The notes under the pieces: generated by a model
The model's input: only the letters and a program-made list of their open reading frames with translations
Told to the model about the DNA's origin: nothing
Database searches by the model: none
Program-made: the position numbers and the translations under genes
From: Neomesorhizobium albiziae
Lineage (GTDB): Bacteria; Pseudomonadota; Alphaproteobacteria; Rhizobiales; Rhizobiaceae
DNA: 64,000 nt
NCBI RefSeq assembly: GCF_900114255.1
Contig: NZ_FOSL01000003.1
Coordinates: forward strand, 317,501-381,500
Reading direction: 5' to 3'
Shown: positions 40,248 through 48,534 of the stretch, one piece after another
Layout of the letters: every line of letters starts with the position of its first letter
Position numbering within the stretch: the stretch's first letter is position 1

Positions 40248-41372
40248 TCACCTCTTCCTCACCGCCTCCGGCTTCGCCCGGTTGGCAAGGAATGCACGGA
40301 CACGGCTGCCGACGCCGTGCGGGCGTTTTGGAACCATGCCGGGCACCAGCATGTCGGAGAGGTCGAGCGTCGGCTCCTTGCCGACCTTGTCGTAATTTTC
40401 TTCCAGCCAGTCACCGGCCGCCGAGCGGCCGAGGTCGCGCAGATATTCGAGGAAAGCCCATTCGGCATTGACCTTGGAGGAGGCGGAGAGATCCTTGAAA
40501 GCCTCGTCGGCATCGATGCGGTGCATGCGGATATCCCGGTATTCGCCATGCGGGATGCGGCCGGCGGCGATCAGTTCCTTGATGAAGGCAATGGCGCGGA
40601 ATTCGCGCAGCAGTGCGGCGTTGAAGGTGATTTCGTCGATGCGGTTCTGGATCTCGTTGGCGGTCCTTGGCACACCCTCGCGAACCACCGGATTGATCTG
40701 GACAAGCAGCACGTCCTCGGTGGCATTTGTGTAGAAGAACGGGTAGATCGCCGGATTGCCGCCATAGCCGCCGTCCCAATAGGGCGCGCCGTCAATCTCG
40801 ACGGCCTGGAAGATCAGCGGCAGGCAGGCCGAGGCCATCACCACGTCCTCGCTTATGTCCTCCGTTTCGAAGACCCGCAGCTGGCCGGTTTCGACATTGG
40901 TTGCTGACAGGAACAGCTTCAGCGCCTTGCAGGCGCGCACATTGTCGAAATCGATCTCGGCGCGCACCACATCGCGCAGCGGATTGATGTTGTAGGGATT
41001 GGCGAGATAGGGCGAAAACAGCCGCGACATGGAATCGAACCACAAATAGCCCGGCGTGTTTTCGACCGACCAGTTGCCCCACAGCATGTCCCAGGGCGAG
41101 CGCTGCACCGGGCTGAAGCGACCGGTGCGGCCGACCGCGCGCCAGAAATCGGCGAGCTTCTGCCGTGCTCCGTCGGCGCCGCCACGCATCCATCCGTCGG
41201 CCATGGCGACCGCGTTCATGGCGCCGGCGCTGGTGCCGGACACCGCTGCGAAATCGAGGCGGCCATCCTCCAGCAGGCGGTCGAGCACGCCCCAGGAGAA
41301 GGCGCCATGCGAGCCGCCGCCCTGCAGCGCGATGTTGACCGGCTTTTTCTCGCCTTTGGCGTTGGTGTTCAT
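40248..41372 (-). CDS. Patatin-like phospholipase
   Basis: The 374-residue protein carries the patatin Ser-Asp dyad: the oxyanion glycines LQGGGSHGAF (17-25), the nucleophile S48 in GTSAG and the Asp in DGGYGG (D200). The layout and length match the bacterial patatin group that acts on acyl lipids or storage-polymer-related substrates. ATG 41372 was chosen; an earlier in-frame start overlaps bdhA. It begins 11 bases after bdhA on the same strand. A pairing of patatin with bdhA recurs in rhizobia as I recall, hinting at a role in polyhydroxybutyrate or lipid turnover; this is inference. Confidence 0.9.
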   Translation of the reverse strand: MNTNAKGEKKPVNIALQGGGSHGAFSWGVLDRLLEDGRLDFAAVSGTSAGAMNAVAMADGWMRGGADGARQKLADFWRAVGRTGRFSPVQRSPWDMLWGNWSVENTPGYLWFDSMSRLFSPYLANPYNINPLRDVVRAEIDFDNVRACKALKLFLSATNVETGQLRVFETEDISEDVVMASACLPLIFQAVEIDGAPYWDGGYGGNPAIYPFFYTNATEDVLLVQINPVVREGVPRTANEIQNRIDEITFNAALLREFRAIAFIKELIAAGRIPHGEYRDIRMHRIDADEAFKDLSASSKVNAEWAFLEYLRDLGRSAAGDWLEENYDKVGKEPTLDLSDMLVPGMVPKRPHGVGSRVRAFLANRAKPEAVRKR

Positions 41373-41382
41373 CCGGGCGATC

Positions 41383-42168
41383 TCACTGAGCGGTCCAGCC
41401 GCCATCCACCGAGATCGGCGTGCCGGTGATCTGCGCGGCGTTGTCGGAACAGAGGAAGGCGACGGTGCCGCCGATCTGCTCGACCGTGGCGAACTGCCTG
41501 GTCGGTTGCCGGTCGAGCATGACCTCGCGGATGACGGTCTCGCGGTCCATGTTGTGCGCCTTCATCTGATCGGGAATCTGCGCCTCGACCAGCGGGGTCA
41601 GCACGTAGCCGGGGCAGATGGCGTTGCAGGTGATGCCCTGTTCGGCGACTTCCAGCGCCACCGTCTTGGTGAGGCCGAGAATGCCATGCTTGGCAGATAC
41701 ATAGGCCGATTTGAACGGCGACGCACGCAGCCCGTGCGCCGAGGCGATATTGACGATGCGGCCCCACTTCCTTGCCTTCATCAGCGGCAGCGCGGCAGCC
41801 GTGGTGTGGAAGGCCGAGGAAAGGTTGATCGCGATGATGCGATCCCACTGTTCGGCCGGGAATTCGTCGACCGGCGCGACGTGCTGGATGCCGGCATTGT
41901 TGACCAGGATGTCGACGCCGCCAAACCTTTCCGCGGCTTTCTTCACCAGCGCGCGGCAATCGTCGCCCTTAGACATGTCGGCCTGGACATAGATCGCCTC
42001 GACCGCATGTTTCGCGGCGATCTCGGCCGCAATGGCATGGTCTGCTTCGGTGTCGGAGAAGGAATTGACGACGATATTGCAGCCTTCGGCGGCGAGCGCA
42101 TGGGCGATCGCCAGGCCAATGCCCGAGGTTGAGCCGGTGATGATGGCGGTCTTCTTGGCAAGTGCCAT
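41383..42168 (-). CDS. bdhA: 3-hydroxybutyrate dehydrogenase
   Basis: This NAD-dependent short-chain dehydrogenase oxidises D-3-hydroxybutyrate to acetoacetate in polyhydroxybutyrate degradation. The 261-residue protein has TGSTSGIG (NAD-binding Gly motif), NNAGIQHVAPVDEFPAEQWD and the catalytic SAHGLRASPFKSAYVSAKHG (YxxxK), and it is a full-length D-beta-hydroxybutyrate dehydrogenase. AAGGAC precedes the ATG at 42168; an upstream longer reading was rejected. It is followed closely by the patatin gene. Confidence 0.93.
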   Translation of the reverse strand: MALAKKTAIITGSTSGIGLAIAHALAAEGCNIVVNSFSDTEADHAIAAEIAAKHAVEAIYVQADMSKGDDCRALVKKAAERFGGVDILVNNAGIQHVAPVDEFPAEQWDRIIAINLSSAFHTTAAALPLMKARKWGRIVNIASAHGLRASPFKSAYVSAKHGILGLTKTVALEVAEQGITCNAICPGYVLTPLVEAQIPDQMKAHNMDRETVIREVMLDRQPTRQFATVEQIGGTVAFLCSDNAAQITGTPISVDGGWTAQ

Positions 42169-42321
42169 GATAGTGTCCTTTCGGCAGTCTTGTTGCGGCG
42201 CAATATACATATTGCTTTGCAGCAAAAATGCGAAGGCAGTGTTATCACCCTGTTTGTGAACGTCGATGACCACGCCCGCTTGCGCTCCTTCGCTCCGCTC
42301 TGGTCTGCCGGCTTGTCTATC

Positions 42322-42482
42322 AAGACCCCCTCTCCGGTTTGCTACGCAAACCACCTCTCCCCCATTTCATGGGGGCGAGGAACCCAAGCTGGAAGGGCGT
42401 CGGCATCGCGGCAGCGGTTCCTCGCCCCCGCCGAGCGGGGGAGAGGTGTCGAGGCGAAGCCGAGACGGAGAGGGGGTTCTTC
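42322..42482. repeat. Large imperfect inverted repeat (rhizobial intergenic mosaic type)
   Basis: The outer arms AAGACCCCCTCTCCG (42322-42336) and CGGAGAGGGGGTTCTT (42466-42481) pair. Inner CCACCTCTCCCCC and GGGGGAGAGGTG extend the stem. The whole 160-base element can form one long hairpin. C/T-rich against G/A-rich arms of this kind are dispersed in rhizobial genomes. Confidence 0.7.
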
Positions 42483-42586
42483 ATCAGCACAAGCTTCTCC
42501 GTCGCCACGCCCCGTTTCCGGTCTGGCCATTGCTGGGGAAAATGGGGAAGCGGGGCGCCGGGTCAGCACCTCGTAAGTAAATTATT

Positions 42587-42780
42587 GGCGCCTTCCCAGG
42601 CGCCGCCGGTGTTCTTGCCCTACCGCAGGGAGCGCGGCTTTCACACCGCGAACTAGCCTCGGTCAGGGCCCGGACCTACGGGTTCATTCCCCAGCAACGC
42701 CACCGTAGCGCTGCCGATCCGGCACCGTCGCCCTCCCTGATACCCGGTGCGCACCAGGTTCCCGTGAGGGCGATGCAGCC
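42587..42780. other. Gene-free region with stacked hairpins, possible structured RNA
   Basis: No reading frame looks coding. Hairpins follow each other: GGCGCC-ttccca-GGCGCC (42587-42604), CCCT/AGGG (42618-42630), CGCGG/CCGCG (42633-42650) and CGCCCTC/GAGGGCG (42729-42772) enclosing a further GGTGC/GCACC stem. Strand and identity are unknown; it does not match 6S, SRP, RNase P, tmRNA or a common riboswitch by eye. Confidence 0.35.
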
Positions 42781-42856
42781 ATTATGCGGGAGGGATCGAG
42801 GGGTGTGGATAAAAGAAAATGAAAGACTGCTGACAGGTGCTGACTATGGGGGAACC

Positions 42857-43015
42857 GGCCTTCTCCCCTTGTTGTGGGAGAAGGCGCCTGAGCGCAGCGA
42901 AGGCGGATGAGGGGTGTTTCCAGCCTGATGAGTCGCGCTTCGCCCAGCACCCCTCATCCGACCTCACCCTCGCAAGCTCGGGCTCGGCCACCTTCTCCCA
43001 CAAGGGGAGAAGGGA
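42857..43015. repeat. Nested inverted-repeat element (rhizobial intergenic type)
   Basis: GCCTTCTCCCCTTGT near 42858 pairs with ACAAGGGGAGAAGG near 43000. An inner GGATGAGGGGTG (42905-42916) pairs with CACCCCTCATCC (about 42948-42959). The left arm also folds on itself (CCTTCTCCC / GGGAGAAGG). It is the second of three palindromic elements in the 42169-43196 gene-free interval. Confidence 0.7.
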
Positions 43016-43100
43016 GAGGCGCGCGTTCTGTGCCGCTTTCGTACTGCCGCCCTGTCACGGCATGATGGAGATTCCGGCCATGATGGCGTGGCGCGAACAC

Positions 43101-43133
43101 CAGCGCATCTCCCCACAAGGAGGAGATGCGCTG
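43101..43133. repeat. Short palindromic hairpin
   Basis: CAGCGCATCTCC and GGAGATGCGCTG form a perfect 12-bp stem with a 9-base loop, 64 bases past the end of the outer-membrane protein gene. It could act as that gene's terminator, though no T-run is present. Confidence 0.6.
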
Positions 43134-43196
43134 GCCTCAAGGTCGCCGCCAGTCGCCAACGGTTGCCCACGTTGGCGTGACGAGCCGCAACCTGTG

Positions 43197-44072
43197 CTAG
43201 AATAGTTTCAGCAGGCGGATCGTTCCGACGAAGTCCTGCTCGAAGCCGCCTTCGGCATTCACGTCAGTGCCGATCATGCCGCCGAGCTGAAGTGTCGGCG
43301 TGAGGAAGGTGCTGGCATGGAGGCGGATCTGATCGTTGCGGGTCTTGATCCCGGTATAGGTGTCATTGACGAAATTCTCGCCGCCGAACGTTCCGGAATA
43401 GCCGACCGACACCGAGGTGGTCGGGGAGAACTGATAGCGCAGATAGGCCTGGAACTGGGCCGAAGCGTCGCGCGAGAACTCGATGCCATTTTCGGTATGG
43501 TCGGCCCGCCAGTTCACATCGAAGGCGGCGTCGACAAAGAAACCGTTGCCCAGGCCCTGAATGAGACCGACCTGCGGCATGAAGCTCCAGCTTCCCGATC
43601 CCAGATTGATGGCGCTCGGATTGTCGCTGAAGGCGCCCGTCGGTGTCACCAGATAGGCGGTCACGCCGATCGTCGTGCCGGTCGGCTCAGCGCTGTGCAC
43701 CGGAAAGACAGTGAACCCGAAGGTCAGATCGCCAAGCCCATCCTTCGTCGGAGGCTCGCCGCCGCCGATGCGCGCCTCGGTAAAGCCGCCAAAAGGCAAG
43801 AAGGCCTGCACCGCAATCGGAATGCCGCCAATATCGTTGTAGTGGAGATAGCGCGCGATGCCGAGACCGACGCCGAGTTCGGAATTCGGAACATCGCCGA
43901 CGCCGTCGACATTAAGACTGCCGGCGGTGGAGTATTGCCCGTAAGCGAGAAACAAGTTGGTGCCCGAAGGCAGGACCGTATAGTCGGCCGGAAAAATATC
44001 GAGTGCCTGCGCCTGCGTGGCCGCGCTCAAACAGCCGGCAAAGCCCGCCGCAAACTGTCCCCTCTTCGTCAT
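43197..44072 (-). CDS. Outer-membrane transporter-like protein (phenol/MetA-pathway type)
   Basis: The 291-residue protein has a signal peptide (MTKRGQFAAGFAGCLSAATQAQA) and alternating beta-strand segments. It ends in a C-terminal phenylalanine (RLLKLF), as outer-membrane beta-barrels do. It resembles the family annotated as transporter/phenol-degradation outer membrane protein (the FPADYTVLPSGTNLFLAYGQY opening is typical). GGGAGGA lies before the ATG at 44072. It sits downstream of a TetR gene with AT-rich repeats in its promoter. The cargo is unknown. Confidence 0.75.
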   Translation of the reverse strand: MTKRGQFAAGFAGCLSAATQAQALDIFPADYTVLPSGTNLFLAYGQYSTAGSLNVDGVGDVPNSELGVGLGIARYLHYNDIGGIPIAVQAFLPFGGFTEARIGGGEPPTKDGLGDLTFGFTVFPVHSAEPTGTTIGVTAYLVTPTGAFSDNPSAINLGSGSWSFMPQVGLIQGLGNGFFVDAAFDVNWRADHTENGIEFSRDASAQFQAYLRYQFSPTTSVSVGYSGTFGGENFVNDTYTGIKTRNDQIRLHASTFLTPTLQLGGMIGTDVNAEGGFEQDFVGTIRLLKLF

Positions 44073-44104
44073 TCCCCAAATCCTCCCAGAATTGTCTTGA
44101 CAGC

Positions 44105-44154
44105 TGACCAAAATTTACAAGCCAGTCGTAAGAAAGAATTTGGTCAATCGTCAA
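44105..44154 (-). promoter_or_regulatory. Promoter and inverted half-sites upstream of the outer-membrane protein gene
   Basis: TGACCAAA (44105-44112) and TTTGGTCA (44139-44146) are an inverted pair. On the minus strand TTGACG (44154-44149) and TTACGA, 17 bases apart, form a possible promoter in the same place. A TetR gene lies 150 bases away on the same strand; control by it is inferred. Confidence 0.4.
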
Positions 44155-44259
44155 GGATGCAATCACGTCGCGGAAGATTCGCGCATGGGTTGTGACTATT
44201 CTGCAACGAATTAGCCGGCGCACGACAAGGCGTGCGCGAATTGTCCGGTGTTTTTCGGA

Positions 44260-44979
44260 TCAGTTCCGCTGCGGGGCGCAGCAGAGGGAGAGGAATTCGC
44301 GAACGTGCGTCTGCAGATCCGTCAAGGCAGCGGGATCGTCATCCAGGAAACGCAAAAGCGCCGTTTGAAACAGCCCGTCCAGCGACGCATAGGCCACTTC
44401 CCGGGAGACCGTGGGCTGAATGCCGCGCAGCGAAAACGCCTTGGTCATGACCCGCCAGACCATGTCTTCCAGGCTCTTGTCGATTTCGGCGACATCGCCT
44501 CGAAAAGTGTCCTCGAACAGAGCCTGCGACCGCAGGTCATACCAGAGGCGATGCAGCAATGCGTCCTCGCGAAGCGTCTGGGCAAGGCCGCTTGCGAATT
44601 TCTCCCGCAGTTCCTCGTACGAAGCCGCATCGAGCACGATCTGGTCGTAGCGAAGCACGCACTTCGCCTTGTAGTCCCGCACGCAGTAGGCGATCAGGTC
44701 ATCCTTGTCGCTGAAGTAGTAGTGGATCACGCCATGCGAGAAACGGGATTTCTGTGCGATCTCCCGCAAGCTCGTGCGGGCGTAACCCAGTTCCGCCAGC
44801 GTATGCAGGGCGGCATTCACAAGTTCGGCCCGGCGTTCGGAGAACTTGTCCGCCGGAGGGCGTCGCTCCTTCCTCTGCTTCTGGGCCAATTCCATCAAAA
44901 GGTCTCTCAGATTCGCTCCACTCCCCCCAACATATGAACCCGAGGGCATGTTGAAAAGGCGAGTCAGCTTATCACGCAT
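44260..44979 (-). CDS. TetR-family regulator
   Basis: The 239-residue protein has an extended N-terminus, then a helix-turn-helix (LVNAALHTLAELGYARTSLREIAQKSRFSHGVIHYYFSDKDDL, about 54-96) and a helical C-terminal domain. Start choice is open: ATG 44979 was used, but ATG 44949 or 44895 would remove 10 or 28 residues that are not typical of TetR. It sits downstream of the SDR gene and upstream of the outer-membrane protein gene, all on one strand. In Pseudomonas, PhaD, a TetR protein, accompanies phaC-phaZ; a similar role here is possible. Confidence 0.85.
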   Translation of the reverse strand: MRDKLTRLFNMPSGSYVGGSGANLRDLLMELAQKQRKERRPPADKFSERRAELVNAALHTLAELGYARTSLREIAQKSRFSHGVIHYYFSDKDDLIAYCVRDYKAKCVLRYDQIVLDAASYEELREKFASGLAQTLREDALLHRLWYDLRSQALFEDTFRGDVAEIDKSLEDMVWRVMTKAFSLRGIQPTVSREVAYASLDGLFQTALLRFLDDDPAALTDLQTHVREFLSLCCAPQRN

Positions 44980-45059
44980 TCCTCATATACCGCCATCGAA
45001 AATCAAATCGATTGAATGCCTTGCATTGCCGCCCGGAATGCCGGTCTCCCGCTTGTCCG

Positions 45060-45884
45060 TCAGAACATGTAGCCGCCGCTGCAGACGACAACCTGTCCGC
45101 TGATGTAGTTCGATTCCGGGATGCAGAAGAGGTATATGGCGCCCGCCGCCTCCTCCGGCGTGCCGCCCCGGCCAAGCGGAATGCCCTCTTCAAGCGCCTT
45201 CATGACATCAGGATTGACGCCGACCTTGATGTCGCGGCCCTCGACCTTGATTGTGCTCGCGCCGGCCGGCGCCTGGGTCAGGCGCGTCTTGATCAGGCCG
45301 AAGGCGACGCTGTTGACATTGACCTTGAAGCGTCCCCACTCCTTCGCCATGACCTTCGTCATGCCATTGACGCCGGCTTTCGCGGCGCCATAGCCGAGTT
45401 GGCCGGCATTGCCGCCGACGCCGGCCAGCGAAGAGATGTTGACCACCTTGCGGAACACTTCGCGGCCCTCTTCTGCTTCCATCTTCGCATTGGCGCGGAT
45501 GAATTCGGAAGCGGCGCGCAAGATGCGGAATGGCGCGGTCATGTGGACGTCGATCATCGCGTACCACTGCTCGTCCGTCATCTTGCCGACAGTGTTGTCC
45601 CAGGTGTAGCCGGCATTGTTGACGATGATGTCCAGCCTGCCGAAGGAATCGATCGCGGTCTTGACGAAACGGTGCCCGAAATCCGCGTCGGTGACGCTGC
45701 CCACACAGGCGATCGCCTTAGAACCGGCGTCGCCGATGGCTGCGACCGTTTCTTCGGCGAAGGTTCCGTCGAGATCGTTGACGACGATGCGCGCGCCGTC
45801 GCGCGCCAGTTTCAGCGCGATCTCCCTGCCGATGCCGCGGCCCGAGCCGGAGATCAGAGCGACCTTTCCGTCGAGTTTACCCAT
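45060..45884 (-). CDS. Short-chain dehydrogenase/reductase (3-oxoacyl-reductase-like)
   Basis: The 274-residue protein has the classical SDR pattern: GSGRGIG (NAD(P)-binding), NNAGYTWDNTVGKMTDEQW, the catalytic serine in NISSLAGVGGN and YGAAK for the Tyr/Lys pair. It belongs to the 3-oxoacyl-ACP/hydroxyacyl-CoA reductase group. Its start overlaps the end of the alpha/beta hydrolase gene by 8 bases, tying it to the phaC cluster. It might supply or consume 3-hydroxyacyl-CoA, but the substrate is not determined. Confidence 0.88.
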   Translation of the reverse strand: MGKLDGKVALISGSGRGIGREIALKLARDGARIVVNDLDGTFAEETVAAIGDAGSKAIACVGSVTDADFGHRFVKTAIDSFGRLDIIVNNAGYTWDNTVGKMTDEQWYAMIDVHMTAPFRILRAASEFIRANAKMEAEEGREVFRKVVNISSLAGVGGNAGQLGYGAAKAGVNGMTKVMAKEWGRFKVNVNSVAFGLIKTRLTQAPAGASTIKVEGRDIKVGVNPDVMKALEEGIPLGRGGTPEEAAGAIYLFCIPESNYISGQVVVCSGGYMF

Positions 45885-46758
45885 GTCCGTCCCTCTCGTT
45901 GCTGTCCAGGAATTCGCTGACCACGCCTGCGGCTTCCCGCGCGCTGGAGATCAGGAACAGGTGGCCGTCTTCGAAGACGTGCAGCCGGCTGTCGCGGATG
46001 AGGCCGGCCAGGATCTTTGCGTTCACCAGCGGAATGACCGGATCGTCATCGCCGGCCATCACCAGTGTCGGCTGACCGAGCAGCGGCAGCCACGGCACGC
46101 TCGTCCAGCCCATCAGGGCGAGCTGCTGGTAGAGATAGCCAAGCTTGCTGGTCTTGCGGAATTCCTCGACCGGCGACTTGCTGTCGCGGGCCTTGCCGCC
46201 ATAGATCTGGCCGGCGATCCCGGCGCGGTAGCTGGCGTCGTTGAACCGCTTCGGCGTGATGAACTTGGCCAGCACCGAAAGCTTCGGCGGCACCATCAAG
46301 ACGCCTTGCGAGGTCGCAGCGAGGATCAACCTGCGGCAGCGCCGCGGATTCTGCAGCGCGAACTGCTGCGCGAAAGCCCCGCCCCAGGAGACGCCGAGCA
46401 CGTCGACCTGGCCGTAGCCGAGCTTGTCCAGAACGCCGCTGGCGACCATGGACAGCATCCACATCCGATAGGGCACGAGCATCGGGCCGGATTCGCCGGT
46501 GCCGGGCACGTCGAAGGCGATGATCTCGCGCCCGGCCAACGCGTCGGCGAACGGCACCAGAAGCTCCAGGCTCGCGCCGATCCCATTGAGCAGGAGCAGC
46601 GGCGTCTTCGCCTTGTCGCCGGGCCATACCGCCACGCGGATGCTGGAGCCATAGACCGTGACCTGCGACAGCTGCATCTCGCGCGTGGCCGCGCCGCGGA
46701 CGAGCCGCGCCGGCTCGTCGATTTTGTTTTTTGCCGAGGCGCTTCTAGCCGCGTTCAT
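45877..46758 (-). CDS. Alpha/beta hydrolase, PHA-depolymerase-like
   Basis: The 293-residue protein has an alpha/beta-hydrolase triad: Ser in GVSWGGAFAQQ, Asp in GDDDPVIPLVNA and His in EDGHLFLI. Oxyanion-side LLLLNGIGASLELL and FDVPGTGES are the pattern of intracellular PHA depolymerases (PhaZ of the mcl type). It starts inside the end of phaC (overlap of 14 bases) and overlaps the SDR gene. That makes a PHA synthase-depolymerase pairing as in Pseudomonas likely. It could also be an acyl-CoA thioesterase-type hydrolase. Confidence 0.82.
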   Translation of the reverse strand: MNAARSASAKNKIDEPARLVRGAATREMQLSQVTVYGSSIRVAVWPGDKAKTPLLLLNGIGASLELLVPFADALAGREIIAFDVPGTGESGPMLVPYRMWMLSMVASGVLDKLGYGQVDVLGVSWGGAFAQQFALQNPRRCRRLILAATSQGVLMVPPKLSVLAKFITPKRFNDASYRAGIAGQIYGGKARDSKSPVEEFRKTSKLGYLYQQLALMGWTSVPWLPLLGQPTLVMAGDDDPVIPLVNAKILAGLIRDSRLHVFEDGHLFLISSAREAAGVVSEFLDSNERDGHG

Positions 46759-48508
46759 GGACATAGGTGCCGGGTGCGGCCCCGAGCGGCGGAAAGTCCT
46801 TGTTGCCCGGGCTGTCGGGAGCGGGGACAAGAGCGCCGCCACGCTCGGACGTCCAGGCGACGCCATGGTCCCACCAGCTGCCGGCGTGCCGGGTGGCGGA
46901 AGCGAGCCATTCCTCGGCAGTGTCGGGCTTTTCGCCATGGGTGAAGAAACTCGCCTTGGGATTGCCCGGCGGGCAGACGATGGTCTGGATATGGCCTGAG
47001 TTGCCGAGCACGAACTGGCTGCGCTCACCCAGCAGCTGGGCGCTGCGGTAGACGCTCTGCCAGACGCAGAGATGGTCGTTCGCCGCGCCCAGCACGTAGC
47101 TGTCGATGCCGAGATCTGCGAGCCCGGCAATCGGCGTGCCGCGCACCGTCATTGCGCCATCGGTGACGAAGGGATTTTCCTCCACGAACCGCGAGAAATC
47201 GTGGTTGAACTGCGCCGTCATGCCGGTGCCGTCGCCGTTCCAGTACAGCACGTCGAAGGCGGACGGCGTCTTGCCCAGGAGATAGTTGCTGACCCAGTAG
47301 TTCCAGATCAGGTCGTTCGGCCGCAGCATCGCGAACAGCAGGGTAAACTCATTGGCGCTGATACGTTTGTTACGGGCCACCTTTTTCATGACCGCACTGG
47401 CGGCAGCGCCCTCTTCTTTGACGAAGGCGCTCAGCGACGGAGCCTTCGACATCGCCTTCATGTCGAGCGGCGACACCACCAGGAGCAGGCTATTGATCTT
47501 GCGCGTGTTTTTCGCCGCGTAGTAGCCGGCCATCGAAACGACGACCGGGCCCGCCCCGCACACCGCCCAGATGTTGACATCGCTGGAGCCGGCGATGGCT
47601 GACGTCGCGTCGATCGCGGCGTCGACCGCGTCCTGATAGTCCGGCATGCCCCAGCGGTCATGCCGCTTTTGCGGGTTGCGCCAGGCCAGCACGAACACCG
47701 AGTGCCCCTTCTGGATGAAATATTCCAGGATGCTGCGCTTTGGCGCGATATCGAAGATGTAGAACTTGTTGACGATCGAGGGCACGACGAGGATCGGCCG
47801 CTCATGCACCTCTTGCGTCTGCGGCGCATACTGGATGAGCTCGAACATCTCCGTGCGCAGCACCACCGAACCCGGTGTGACAGCGAGATTGCCGCCAACC
47901 TCGAAGGCGCTCTCGTCGACCTGGCTCGGGATCGGCCGGCGTTTTCGTACGTCGCCGATCAGGTTCTGCGCGCCGCGCACTATGCTCATGCCTTTGGTGT
48001 CGCGCGCTTCGCGCACAGCCGCCGGATTGCCGAGCAGGAAATTGGTCGGCGCGAAGGCTTCGCCCACCTGCTCGAGCAGGAAGCGGCCGCGATCGTCCAC
48101 GCCAGCATCGTCGGCATAGGTCCCGACCGCCGCGCGCCACGCCAGATAGGTCTGCAGCAGGCCGGCGTAATACGGATTGTCGCGGTAAGCGTCGTCGGCG
48201 AAGCGGCGGTCGCCCGCTTCCGGTTCGCGCCGCGCGCCGCTTGTGGCGAGACGGCCGAGATCGCCCCAGAAGCCGAAGGCCGCCCTGGCAGCCGCCATCG
48301 GCTTGGTGAAAGCGTCGACCATCATGGCGTTGGCCGTGCCGATGAGATCCGACGGCAGGAAATCGCCGGTCACGTTCTGCCCAAGCGCGCTCTCCACCGT
48401 GCGGTGGATCTGGTCGTTGGGCATCGACGCAGCCGTCTCGTCGGCTGCTGGCCGGCTATCGCCGGCGGGGCCGTTGCCGGCCTTGCGTCTTGCCGTCGCG
48501 GCCATCAC
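46745..48508 (-). CDS. phaC: Poly(3-hydroxyalkanoate) synthase (PhaC)
   Basis: This cytoplasmic enzyme polymerises 3-hydroxyacyl-CoA into storage polyester. The 587-residue protein has the PhaC N-terminal domain (about 1-230), then the alpha/beta core with SIVNKFYIFDI and SVFVLAWRNP. The catalytic Cys C317 lies in WAVCGAGP, where the usual first Gly of the G-x-C-x-G elbow is Ala. D478 is in GAANDHLCVW and H506 in GNSGHIQTIV. Class I/II assignment is not certain. Its gene heads a minus-strand operon with hydrolase, SDR and TetR. Confidence 0.9.
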   Translation of the reverse strand: MMAATARRKAGNGPAGDSRPAADETAASMPNDQIHRTVESALGQNVTGDFLPSDLIGTANAMMVDAFTKPMAAARAAFGFWGDLGRLATSGARREPEAGDRRFADDAYRDNPYYAGLLQTYLAWRAAVGTYADDAGVDDRGRFLLEQVGEAFAPTNFLLGNPAAVREARDTKGMSIVRGAQNLIGDVRKRRPIPSQVDESAFEVGGNLAVTPGSVVLRTEMFELIQYAPQTQEVHERPILVVPSIVNKFYIFDIAPKRSILEYFIQKGHSVFVLAWRNPQKRHDRWGMPDYQDAVDAAIDATSAIAGSSDVNIWAVCGAGPVVVSMAGYYAAKNTRKINSLLLVVSPLDMKAMSKAPSLSAFVKEEGAAASAVMKKVARNKRISANEFTLLFAMLRPNDLIWNYWVSNYLLGKTPSAFDVLYWNGDGTGMTAQFNHDFSRFVEENPFVTDGAMTVRGTPIAGLADLGIDSYVLGAANDHLCVWQSVYRSAQLLGERSQFVLGNSGHIQTIVCPPGNPKASFFTHGEKPDTAEEWLASATRHAGSWWDHGVAWTSERGGALVPAPDSPGNKDFPPLGAAPGTYVHERG

Positions 48509-48534
48509 AAGCCTTCCCTGGTCGGCGCCTTCCA

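Noticed and set aside
42587-42780. Identification of the hairpin region as 6S RNA, SRP RNA or a cobalamin riboswitch
   Set aside because: A few words resemble such RNAs (for example AACCCG followed by GGTCCGG on the minus strand), but the conserved cores (SRP GGAAGGAAGCAGC loop, B12 box, 6S bubble) are absent.
42169-43196. Small frames of 60-128 residues through the repeat island as genes
   Set aside because: They run through palindromes, are Arg/Pro/Ser-rich in every frame and none has a ribosome site or domain.
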